In this document: positions 1-12,800 of the stretch, one piece after another
Layout of the letters: each line of letters begins with the position of its first letter
How positions within the stretch are numbered: position 1 is the stretch's first letter
Position numbers and translations under genes: made by a program
Notes under the pieces: generated by a model
The model's database searches: none
Seen by the model: the letters and a program-made list of their open reading frames with translations, nothing else
What the model was told of the DNA's origin: nothing
Source of the DNA: Schistocephalus solidus
Taxonomy: Eukaryota; Platyhelminthes; Cestoda; Diphyllobothriidea; Diphyllobothriidae
Reading direction: 5' to 3'
DNA length: 64,000 nucleotides
NCBI GenBank assembly: GCA_017591395.1
Contig: WEDG01012402.1
Span: 35,644-99,643 of the forward strand

Positions 1-721
1 GTCTGAAGGCTGAGTAAAAGCGCCCCATTTGAACGGTTTGGCTGACTATCAGAGAAGCAAATGGTGGCTAAGTCTTATATCCGGTCAGTCAATGCATATA
101 AGCTAAGATTTAAGTATTTCCATTTTTTCGAAAAGGAGATGGAAGTATCACACAAGGTCAGTTCTATGCGAGTGTCTGCCAGATAATCCAAAATATTGAG
201 AGCATAACTGCTACACAAAGTGGTCGAGAGGGTCGTTGCAGAAATGAAGGGCCATACTCCTGCGCATATAACATTAAGAATGGTAGTATCTTTCATTCCT
301 CAAACCAAGTGTATTTCACATTTAATTCATCCGCTGGCATATAGCCACGTTATTATGTAAAATGAATGTACATCACAACTTCTACCTGAAAGGCGCTCCG
401 TTAGACTAGAGAATTAGTTTCACATTTGGTAAATGCACAGGATATATTAATATATCATGTCCTTACCGGTATCCCGCAGAAATAAATATTCCTATTATCG
501 AAAAATTACAACAGTATAGCAAAGGCAATTCGTTGGTTTGTTGCTATCAAGTTACCCCTGCAGGTGATCTAACCTTCTGAACTGGCCTCACTTCCTGAAA
601 ATGTTTATTTGCAAAAGGTCATCCACGGATTTTATCCTACAAGTTGATGACGCGTTCACTGGTAAACGCATCTTCCTCTGACATGTCCATATGTTTAAAT
701 TCTGACATTGTTTTCTTTTAG
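1..721. other. Intronic or upstream sequence, no exon seen
   Basis: This AT-rich stretch precedes the first visible exon of the membrane-protein gene. It contains only short open frames of a chance type. It ends in a good 3' splice site: a pyrimidine tract followed by TTTTAG, with AG at 720-721. Confidence 0.5.
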
Positions 722-855
722 ACAACGAACAAGTCTCTCAATCTAAGAACTCAAGTGAGGAATAATTTTGTGGTGGAGTATCTCTTCAACTTTGTCATCC
801 CTGTGGTCCTCATTCTGAATGTCCTCAGCCTAATTATTCTCATAATCAGTTCAGT
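722..855 (+). CDS. Membrane-protein gene, first visible exon (TM segment)
   Basis: The exon is preceded by a pyrimidine-rich TTTTAG acceptor and followed by a consensus GTAAGT donor at 856. It reads about 44 codons in phase 0 and ends in phase 2. The middle part is polar (TTNKSLNLRTQVRNN) and is followed by a strongly hydrophobic stretch (FVIPVVLILNVLSLIILI) that is a clear transmembrane helix. The split last codon (GT plus A) is completed by the exon at 8351 to give Val. There is no start codon, so this is an internal exon. Confidence 0.65.
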
Positions 856-3800
856 GTAAGTCAGTTCACCGGTAAAAAGATAATCACTTCATGTAAACAG
901 ACTAAGGATTAATGATAGTTCCCACTTGAGTCTGCTTACTTAAGCTTAATTTTTAGTAGCATTAACCACCAACGTTCGGAGCCACTTCTCGCACCCAGTG
1001 CGCTATGCGTGAACACTGAAGCCTCTAATCTGCACAAAGATTAAAAATGTCAACCCTCAGTCAGTAGCCGATATCATGGCCAGTACTCGTCATTACCAAC
1101 AACGCTAGTTAAGCCTTCCGCCTAAAAGTGAACACATGATAAAATGATTGGTTCGTTTACACTTTGGTCACCAGCTAGTTTAACAACATTGCATCTGTAG
1201 GTAGGGGAGAACAAGACTTTATCCTAAGATTGTGATATCCGGCCATTCAGTTCCGGCTTCTGACTAATTGGTGACTCTGCTTACGCGTCATGAATGTTAA
1301 CCGAGAGGAGCAAATGCCGATCTTCAATTAGCAGTTAAAATGAGTATAGTTTTACTTTAAATGCTTAAAGGTTTTCTACTCTTAGGAAGTCGAATGGTGA
1401 ATTGCAATTTTGGTATTAATCTGGGAATTAGAACTCATGCAAGAGTGCGTAGTCGGAAAGAAAAGCGTCAACAAAACAAACTGCAGTTATCGGCATGGGT
1501 GCCAGTCTTGAGCGGGAAACTTGAGGAGCCCTTCGGCAAAATTCAGAGCCCGCTCTAACTCGAACGTCTCATGAGGCTGCGTGAATTTTGCAAACCACCT
1601 GCCTCACCTTCGTGTGAGAAACGTAGGAGCGAATCAAAGGAACCCAAATGGCTCCACTTATCTTCGGTTAAGTGGAAGAACGGGTTATACCAGGATTGCC
1701 TTCGCCCAGTAACGGGCGATCATTTGGCACCGATACGTGGGCGACACGTTTAGTATCCTCAGGAGAAATATGCTGCAGAACTTCTGTAATCTCCTTAGCT
1801 CAAATTCGCAGATATCCATTTTATGACGGAAAACGAAAAAAAGCGGCAGCTGCCTTTCTCTGATGTGCACATCAGACGACGTTCTAACTGCTCAATTCCA
1901 ACAACAGTCTACAGCAAGGTGACGGATGCCACGAAACTTCTCACTTTTCCCATCAACCACAAAGGATGCTGTTTTAAAACCCTCCTCGGCGGAATTAAAA
2001 CGCATTGCAGCAACCCGGCAGAAAAAGCATACGATGTATGATATCGCCACCACCAGGTTACGCGGAACACTTAGCCGAAGACGTTTAAAAGTCGACGTCG
2101 GATACCTTTATCAGAAACAGCACCCATATTATGGCCTACGCTGCCATACATCATGGACATATCAGAGGTGACCGAGGGCGAAGTTGTGTGAATATCTTTC
2201 GGAAGTGCACAGCATCCAAGAGCTCTCACGCATAGCATGGTCAAAGACCAGCAAGACAAACGAACCCGTGGCTCAGTGGTTAGAGCGTTTGACTTCTGAT
2301 TAACGGGTCGTGGGTTCGATCCTCGGATGGTGCATCACTGGGGGTTGGGCATGAATGGCTGGCGACGACCAATAAGCCAGAAATGGCCCTTGCAGTCTCC
2401 GTTGTCTTTTTCGGCAACATTCCTCTTCCAATTAAATTCCAGGGAGCAGTCCAGTGCCTTGTGTCGCATCGTGTACATAAACTGGCCTGGTAACCACGGA
2501 GGTCATACTGAATGCATGCTCGGCTCGTGCATACATGAACATACACTGGTCATGTGACGGCATGACGCATTATCATGATTGGATGCCCACATATTCTGAA
2601 CAGTGCCCTCATTTAATTTAACAACTACGAAGATAATAACCTACGCCAGAAGTAAGGAAGATCACGAGGTGTTTGATGTTTGAGTCTTTGATATATCGAT
2701 CTGTCCTCGTCATACAGAACCCTGCACAGTTATCCATTTTTGATTGGATCCTAGGACCCTGTAACGGTTGCTTTGTTTTATTTTGCCGCCGATGTTTTAA
2801 TTTTTTATGGGTCCGAAAGCTCAGTTAAAGAGCCTCATGAAAAATAGTGTTCAGTGGCGTATTCTGATGGTAATTGGGCCAGAAATTAACATGGCTGTTT
2901 CCCTGGAGTTGTTAACAGCACTTCGTTATTGCTCGCTGTCGGAGATAACGGCCAGTTCGAGTTCTAATGTAAAACTTAACCATTTTTCAAGTTCTGCTGT
3001 CATACTCAATGAGGACTGAAGAAAAAAATATCAGCAGATCCTACCGTTTCAATGGTTCGTCGTCACGCCTGTACACTGATATTAGTAAACTTCACTAGAC
3101 CTGACAAATTGAGAACAACCAATTAACATTCTTCATATGGGAGAGGATTGTGGGTGATCAGACATTTCAAAACCAGAGTATGTTAAAGTTCACATCCGAG
3201 AGGGACATGCCAATGCCCACTTTCCTCGTGTGATTTCATATTTCCGGTTACGGCAGATAACTTGTGCACCAGTAGTTCACAACATAGGGCGGTTGATCAA
3301 ACGGCAAAACGGTCTGCTGGTGAAGGCGAATAAATCAGGAATGACATTTTTATTTTCCGTATTTGGTTTCGATAACATTTCTCGGAACAACATTTCCATT
3401 CTCTGTATATTCTGTTCTTTTCAGGAGTCGCTTTTTGCGAAAAGCTTACAGAATTCAGCAAAGCAGGTAAACAGCCACCTCTAATGACTCTTATGTATCT
3501 TTGAAATTTTATTCGGAAAAATAGCGAATTTTTAAACAAGTGGAATTGCAGAACTTGTAACATTTTTGGAACTGGGATGATAGACCTCAATTTTCTGATT
3601 AGGGAGAACTCTCTTTTTGCCCTCGTAAAATGCAAGAAAAATGCCAGATGCCCAGTTGCCAACGATATTCCACATATGAAAAATCGTAGAACGACAGGCA
3701 TGAGCGACACTAATACGGTAATAAGGATTTAGAGGCGCGGCTAAAACAGAGCTGGCCAGCCCATTCCACGAACAACGGCTACAGAATTGCGTTTAGGCCA

Positions 3801-6800
3801 TTAATTTGCTCAAGCGCAACAACGGCTGGTGAAAACTCGCGCGAATTATTTAGAAAATAAGAAAAAATAGCATTTGTCGATTAACGTAACTACAGGCAAT
3901 CGGCCAACCAAAGTCGATACCAACGCAAACCACGAATGAAAAATTAAATAGTTTATAAAAAAACTGAATAACAATATCAAAAACGCCATAAGAATAATTG
4001 AAAATTAAGGGAATGTAAATAAAAAATCATCCCCAAAAGCCGTAAATGCAAGTTATAAGTCAGTATAAGAGTCTTTGTGCTTGCCTTCATGGGCTGACCT
4101 TGCTAAACCCAGCGACACCTGATATTACGGATATCTGTGAATTTGTAGTCAGCATAGGATTTCTTACACCCCTAACTCTAGACTTAAAACCATAACCACA
4201 AAACCCTACCTTTACTCCGGATCCTTACCTTTATAGCCTTAACCAAACCCTAACCCTTCTCCTTATGTTGACACTGTAACACTAGCCCTAAAGTTTAAAC
4301 TCTCAATGTTTACCCATATCCTGAAACCGTATACAAAATGTAAATAATCTTACCCTATCTCTAACGGTTACCATCATAGTTACGACCGGACAAACGTTAA
4401 CGAAACTTACCTACTTGCATAAATAAGTAGGCACGTTTTACATGGATTAGGGGAATTTACATACGATATCTTCGCCGGCCATTTGACCGGCTACTCTACA
4501 GTGAATTCAAAAATCAGGTAGATGAACCTGTTTCTTTCCGATAAAACACAATATACGTTGACAATATATTATTCTTATGAATGTTAGACACATGGTTCCT
4601 TCATTTGCAAGGAGTCGACGATTCGGTTTATCGAAGTGGATATAACGTTCCTGGAAATCTGTTGCAATGGTAGTCAAAACCCTTCCTTAGTATTAGAAAC
4701 CTGTAAAGATTTTTGCCCACGACTGCACTTGCTAAAGTCAAAATTGTCTTTTCATTATTTAAACAGATGAACATGAAAATTATTATCCTGGAACCATAAT
4801 ATGGGTAATTTTGCCTTTAGCGTACAAGAGAAATCCATTGTTTAGCAACGTAATTTTGCGTTTTGCCATGTGATCTACAAATTGCTTACTGTCGTCAACA
4901 TTGAATCTAAAAATATTGCCCCACATGTACCTAAAATCGGTGATTTATTCCAAATCAAAGATTTTGTCTTTCTTATTGCTTCATATATATAGCAACTAAT
5001 GCGTACCATTAACCAATAGTCTCATCTTGTCAAACTTTGACTCAGTAGAGCACAAGTGTTTATGTCTTCATTTGAGCCTGTTATTGTGGGAATACACTAT
5101 ATTTTTCTAAGAAGCGCTGATTTACAGATACTATTTTGCCGAATTTCGGACAATCAGCAATCTAATGAATATGATATAAATCCTCGAAGAATATGGGAAG
5201 TAGTAGACCAAAGTCAATAATAGACCACTACCATCAGTATGCGTGCTACTTGGCGCAAAGCAATTGCAAATTATAAAAATACTCGAAAATTTTATCACGT
5301 TTGCGAATAGGCCAAAGTTTAGGATTCGCCTAGTCCTAATATGACTTGCATCGAATGCATATTGAACGAAGACGTTATTTCGCCCAACAGTAATTTCTGG
5401 TAGTTTGGACCTAAACAGAAATTATTTGCAGATATAATCTGTTGAAAAGTCGTACTGAATGCTCCACAGTCCAAAACAAGTTTTCTTATTTTAATACTTT
5501 TTTCCCCAAAAGCCTAGGTTTTATGTGATTTCACCAAAACTTAGTATGAGGACAATTATCTGAAGTTGTGAGGAGCTCCTTACTGAAGAATGAGTTAAAG
5601 ATGGCAAACAATTTGAGTAACATGTTCGGGGTTAGAGCGTCAATCGACTGCAAGATATTCTAGTTCACTTGAATAAAAACACAGCTAGGTACAAACAATA
5701 TAAACCCTCATATGCGCATGTGGGTTTCAAATAAATTACTAATTCAAGCGCAAATGTATCGAGTTCAACTATCTCACTTAGTTTCAGCATGCTCTGTGTG
5801 ATGGAAATTTGAGTGAGTACATGTACGTACATTTGGTCTTATTTTTATATTTTTTGGGTAGATGTGAGGCTTTAAAAGCCTTTTACTAAAGAAAAATACA
5901 TGTTCAATCTTGTGTACTGAAGGAAAGCAGGCAGCATCTAGGCGAAATCGGGGGATGCCGGACATCCAAAAAAATATCTTCTGCCATTAATATTACAGTG
6001 CAAAGTCCATAGTTTTCGTGCATTTTACCATAAGGTAACATTAATATAAGTAAGAAAACTTTCAAATAAATGCCTTTGGAATCCAGAAATTGAAATCATA
6101 TTTCTATGAACATCAGGTGGAGGCAAGTGTAAGAAATTGTATTGTGTTCCGAAAGCAAGCAGCTTTAGAAATTATTTTATGCAAATTACTGACGTTTTTT
6201 GGTCAAAAACGCAAAAACAAACTTGTTTTACCATTATTTGCTTTACTTTGGCGAAAATAAATATCTATTAACAAAATACATACACGATACTGTGGAGCTG
6301 GACTATTTGGAAGCATGCGTTTTTTATCATATAGTTTCCGCTTATGCGGAATTTAGAAACGTAATGGGCAGTGGATGGGAAATTTTCAAAAATCGTAATA
6401 TATATACGGATACTCCGTCGTATATTTGCAGTCTTAGAATGGAGCACTTAAGTAAATAAATGTAGAAAAAATGCTTTACTATTAAGCGAAATATACGTTC
6501 CTTCATTTTCGGCAAAAATGTATCAGCCATTTTCCGAGAAGTCACAAAACTCCCACAATTTCACCTTGAATTAATCTGAGAAAAAAGTAAAGTTCGCATA
6601 TATTGGTCAGCAAAATGTCTAATAAACGCGCTTTATAAACGAGTAATTTAATACAAAACATTTTTATATGATCTTAGGCAGACTGTTTTTCAATTGGTTG
6701 TAAACGGTCATTCGTATTGGCACTGATTTTACAAAAATGGCGCAAATGGCCATCTCCATTAGAAGAAATACCCAGAAGCTCACTACCTCGGAGCATGCTT

Positions 6801-9800
6801 TATGGCAGGATGGAAGCCAGTTCAGTGACTTGCGCATCGATAATATTAAAGTTAAAGGAGCCTTGTGTTGAATTAACCACACTCCACCCTCCTCTTTTAC
6901 CTGGGCTCCATATCATCACAGAGTCAAGAAGACCGGAGGTAGAAAAGTAAGCAAGTGGATGGCACTGCGAAAATCCGCACCTAAGCGCTCCACCACGTTT
7001 TCTCGTCCACGAAAAACACCTGGCCAGTATTTTTACACAGCAATACGCCTCTATGCTCCATAAAGGTAGTACTAAAATTAAGACACCTGGCGGATAGAGG
7101 GGCTGTATTTCGAGCAAGCAATCCTCCATCCTGAGGACCACTATTTCCCTTTAGGCAGCTTCATTCATATAAATTTGATGCAGTGCTTGTGATGGGGCCT
7201 TCTGCAACCCACTACTGACACTGGCCGTTTGAAGTGACCTGGCCGAATCTTCTCCTGATGATGCACTTTTGCTGAAGCAAACAAAACAAATTGAGTTCAT
7301 GTTTTGTGCAGCAAACAGAGGTGGAAAATCAAAACGGAGGGGAAGGAGATAGGTATTTATGTGTAAGCCCATGAGAATGAATTTCAACAGGTATCTGCAA
7401 TGCACCAAATTTTTCTAACTACCTTAGAGAGGCAGTCAAATCTATCCCAGCTTAACGTTCAAAATCAAAAACACGTGAATGGTTCCCATTCGTCGTCATT
7501 AATGTATGCATTAACCTCTGCGCAATATGGACGGAAATCTTCAAATTTATCTTTAAACAACAAGATCTGAATATTATTCAGAATTGAAAAATATCGGCTT
7601 TAAACTGAATGTCCCCATAGTGAATTTCGTAGGTAAAATTAGGGACTCAATTATTGCATATACAGTTTGTATCTGCTACTATAATTTTCGTTATATGCTC
7701 TTTTTACCATCATGACACAATCGCATTGTGAACGGAAGAAGATAAGGGCCAAGTTATTTAAAAAAACTGATAGCACTTTGTTTGCAATCTGAAAGCAAGT
7801 TACATACCAATTAATATTATTGTTAAGCTTAATTAGTTCCTTAAAATCAAAACTTTTGAGGAAATGTGATTTTCTACACAATAGAGAAATTAGATAAAAC
7901 GTTCTCCGTTTTAAACGGCGCAGGTGGATGAGAAGATTTTTAATCAATAACCAACACAGCATTATATATGATTTCGTCCAAGTTTATCCTAGCTTTTTAA
8001 GCAAGGGTAAATTAACTAACACACAAATTCAGTCTTCAGTTTCGGTACCTATGGTAACTTTTTACATGCATCTGCAGGGGCTATGTTGAATCTGGACCTT
8101 AAATGGACAAATTAAAGTCTGTAGCGTAACGCTTTGTAGGCTCCGACGCAATATTTGTTCGAAAAAATATAAGTTGAACCAATTCTTTGAAAAGGGACCT
8201 GAGAGTTCGTCAGACTGTAGAGTTACCGAATTGGGCTTTCAGGAATTTAAAGTTTTTTACGATTGCGGTACTTTTTTCGAGCAGTCGAAGCACTGTTGCT
8301 TTGCGAAAAATAACTGTTTTATCAAAGATTTTGTGGCTTTTTTGTTTCAGATACAGCATAAAATTTCGTGATTTCTCTCTCATCCTCTTGTTCAGTGATC
8401 TTGGTTTTGCCTATAGTCACTATCAAGGCATAAATGGATGCAATGAGTTCAGAAACTGTAAGGTAAGCATATGATCTATTGACGGGTTTATTCTCTTTTA
8501 AATCTACTCAATGCCGCCTGTGAGACTTATCCCCTGCAAAACAATGAATCCAGAAAGTAGGGACGTTCGGAAATAGATATGTTTGGTAATTGCTCAGGTA
8601 TTACTGAATGAATACAACAATTTATCTTCGATAAGAAGGGAACGTCTTTCGCTGGATCCTGCTAGATCTTTTAACTGTCAGACACTTTAAAATTGAAAGC
8701 AGAGGAAGCGTAGTTGAATTTGGGACTGTATAAGTAAAATATAATTAACCTAATTTTATATCTTATTGGTAGAGGAATAACTTCTGCATCAACAATCATG
8801 GAATTATGACCCTACTAACACTTATTACCCACTCTTAAGCCATTTTTGAATATTTTAGAGAAAGTGTGATGAAATTGCCCGTGTCAGGTAGGCCAGGTGT
8901 TGGCCAAGATATTAACTTTACAAACTTAATAAGTCTCTCGGAACAGGGTTATTTTTCGCGTCGAATAGCAGACTAGTCATAAACTCCGCAAAATCTATTG
9001 CCGATAAACGCGGGTCACGTAGAGTTTCGAGGGGTACAGATATGCCTTAATTCTGACAATAAGCTCTTGATGCACATTGATGTCTCAAACATAGCTACAG
9101 TTTTTCCGTTAACATTTCAGCCCCGAGAAAATTGGTCCACAACTCACAACTTAATTTTCAAAGTACTCCCTGAAACTTCAGCTGCATAAACATGAATAAA
9201 ATATCCACAAAGAGTTCTTCATCAGCACGTTTTTAAAGACACTTCTAACCATCTATTCAATCTTCAACTGCAACCCCTAGCGGAATCTCCGGTCTAGGAA
9301 ATTTATCTACTTATTGGATTTTGTCTTAAATTCGATAATACCACCTACTCGGCTTTTGGAAATGAAGTCGTCTACGTTCTGCAAAGATCTGACGATGAAT
9401 GTCGGCTGTCTAATGTGCTGACCCAAAATGCCCTTGTGTCAATGCTGTGTGAACCTCAAAAACAAACTCCGCTGCATGCACCATGCGTGAATTCTGATCA
9501 CCGAATCCTGTGACACACTTTGGGTGGAGGTTTAACAACCCGTCAGACACTGAGTTTAGTCACAGTGTCTGTCGATTATAATCGAGCTTACCACTGTTAA
9601 AGGGATGAGCTATAAATAAATGAACAAAAGAGGCTGAATTGACATGAATTGAGTACAAAGATCCAGCACTGATATCGAAGTCGCTCGCCGAAAAGACATG
9701 TGTTCACTTTATTTCCAACTGAAAAGATAGCTAACATTTTCTTCGATCTCACTTACAGGCTATAGTTACCTGATTCCTCTACTGTAAACTTTGCAAATAA

Positions 9801-12800
9801 CCTCTCCGGCGAGAGTCCTGAGTACTCGTTAACGTCTGGTTAATTCGAGTGCGAGTAATAGGGTTCTATTCATGTGAGCTAATACACTAAATCCATATTT
9901 AGGTGGCTTGACAGAGGCCTGCCATTGTAATATTAATGGTACAAGAAATAATGTGCTGGAGACCCTGCAAGTGTACCTCACCATAAACTAGCTCATGTAA
10001 AAGTTATTACAGTTTTTTGGAGACAATATCGGTATGCATTGATAGAAGAGAGGAATTTTCCTTTCTAGTGTGCTTATTCGCTGTATCTGGCGGGCAGTCG
10101 AATTTATACTGAGTCAAAACGTCACTAACAAAATCCTTTTCCATTCATATTTAGCGCTTTTTGACTGCATACTCTTCATCGATATTTCTTCACTAACTCC
10201 GCATAAATATCCGAATTGCAGAAAATCGGTCCATCCATGCTCACGTGGCGCTTTTTTAACATGCTGACGCACTTCAACTACACACTGGCTGTGGTTCTTG
10301 CAAAGAGAACTCAACAGCTGGGAAAGCTTATGTTTAATCTAACCATCGGCTCACTCAGTAAGCACCCTCTGATGCAAATTTTGGTTTTTATTCATCTTCA
10401 TTCCTTCGTTCTGTAAATGGTTTTCTCCATCAACCGTTTTTCAGTAATCCTAAAGGAGTCACTGGACCAAATTTCATCGCCCCGTTTTTCTTTGCTGCTT
10501 TAGTTGGTACGAAGGTGGCAGACGTAGTTCTCCGGACCTATTACGGTGACACATTTTTAAACAGCGGGTAAGGTAAAATATGTTAATTATTTGCTATCTT
10601 AATACTATAGGTACACTCTAGTCTACTAATTAGCCAAAGGAGCATCATCTGGCCTGATAATGCATAGATTCGGGAACTTACACGTTGTACTTTGCATAGA
10701 CCACCGACTTTTGACCTTGTAGGCTGGCCAGCAGCAATAGTCTATTGCGATCCTTAAATGGATGGGCTGAGGCAGAATACCTGGGATATCTTTTCTCAGG
10801 AACTTGAGTTACAGAGTTGTGAAAATTACCAATGACGGGAGAAAATTTACCGCGCCTAGGTCTGCTTTCCAAAAATCCTCTTCAGACCTGTTCATTTATA
10901 TTGCTACGGCGATAAGTAAAACATGCAGACAACTTGAAAAAAGCGTACCGTTTTGAGTTTGAGGGACGAGGAAGAGGATGAGAAAAGAACAAATGTACAG
11001 TCACTGTCTTCTGATCAGGGTTAGAGGGAACGGTAGCCACTAGCAAAGATAATTAAATGCGGTGGCTGACGTGGTGATTTTCGGTCGTGGTAATTGCAGC
11101 ACCTCTATGAAGTTCATCTGCACGCACAGGACCGGTTTGTGTAACCTGATTGTAGCCACCTCTGTCGTAGCCAACAGACATTGTCCAAGGGATTTTTAAT
11201 AGCTTAATGGGACCTAGTACATCAACCGGAAGGCCTCTCTGGCATCTACGCCGTCGTCTTTGTCTACCAAATGCTCGAGAACAGACCTGTTGACGTTTTT
11301 AATTCATAATAAACACCCTGGAATATATTCTCTTATTTTTTTGGATAAACCCCGGCTCGTGGGACCAATGTATTCTGCCCCACAGGTCCGGTTAAGGGAA
11401 TAAATGAACATAGGGGTGGTCTTATCTGGCCTTTTGTCCTTGCCCTCTCTGTATAACTGAACATGGGCACTAGCTAATCCAATGAGTTACGACTCTTGGA
11501 AATTACCCCCTTATGGCTTAATTGAAATTGATTTTAGTGACGGACCTCGATGAATATGGTGAAACGATGAGGACTACATAAAGGTCAACCACACCCGTTT
11601 CCATCAAGGATCGTTGTTTGCCGCAATGTCTCAACCTACCTGTTGTAGACCCTCTTTGTCAACTCTTAGAAGCACAGAACGCCTATCTCTTTTACTGTTG
11701 CGCTCGAGTATTCTTGGGGCACTGTCTAACATCCCTGAATTTGACCTCCATAGGAAGGGGTTTAATGAATCAAGGTGCTACCTAATGCGATTTCCAAATA
11801 AGCCGATCAAAATCGCCACATTAGAGCGGACTTAGTCGTCAATGCAATGCCGTGTGGACAAAGACAATGGATGAAAATTTCATTAATGTTACCGAAACTC
11901 ATACCAGCTAGCGTGAATAGCATATGTGTTAATAAAAATCAACTTCAGCAAACATCACTGCATGTAAGTTTATGCAATGCCTATTAACCTAGAAAACTAT
12001 AAATAGCTGCGTATAAAAAATATGGCAAAAGGCTACCACTAGGCTACCTAAGGCTACATAAAAGCTCTTAATTACGGAAGGCTTGCTGTAATCTTTTAAT
12101 AAAAAATGGCATGCTGTCTTTTCATAATAATATTTTTAAAAATCTGTTCATCTCTAAATGCAGGTTAAAAGCCCGACTTAAGTGTTGCACGTGTGTTCAC
12201 TTGATCCTTACTGTAGGTAATAACTCTAAAATGTGCATTTGGAGATGATGATGTCTAACGAAAATTCGCTTTTGCAAAAAGATGTCCTAATTTAATTTTG
12301 ATGCAAAACCTGCATTTATCAAGGATTTTAAAAGTCTTGATGGCGTATTGGATCTAGAGGAAGTCGGTAAATCTTGTGAGGCCTACGTGCGAGACCTTAG
12401 AATTGGGTACTTTTAGATAGTTTGCAAGCCAATGCAGTGGGCGTCTGTAATCGAAGGAACGCGAGTGATCTTGTCAACGCCTCCATCATATCATCATAAT
12501 TATGACCTTTTGCTCCATAATTTCGAAGGCATGATGGAAGTCATGTAAACCGCAACAGATCTTTGGAACAATTAATGAATGCAGTAAGTGATGAGTCCTT
12601 GCAGTTCATTTTATGGATGTGGCGGGAAGAATTCTCAATTGAAAGTCTGTGACCGCCGTGTATTACCTAGTCTTTAAACGAATTTAAATGCTGTGATGAA
12701 TGTTTAATGCATTTTCGGGCAAACTAAGGAATCTATCTGCATTTTGATCTTTTTGTTTTTCACCTATTTTAGATGCATGCCGGTCAATTTCCAGGGAATG

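Noticed and set aside
2280..2546. 88-codon - strand frame ending in SEDRTHDPLIRS
   Set aside because: This text is the usual antisense reading of a tRNA-derived SINE head, not a protein gene.
3297..3710. 137-codon - strand frame in the first intron
   Set aside because: It has no domain, splice or promoter context and a composition expected of chance; it overlaps a + frame of similar quality.
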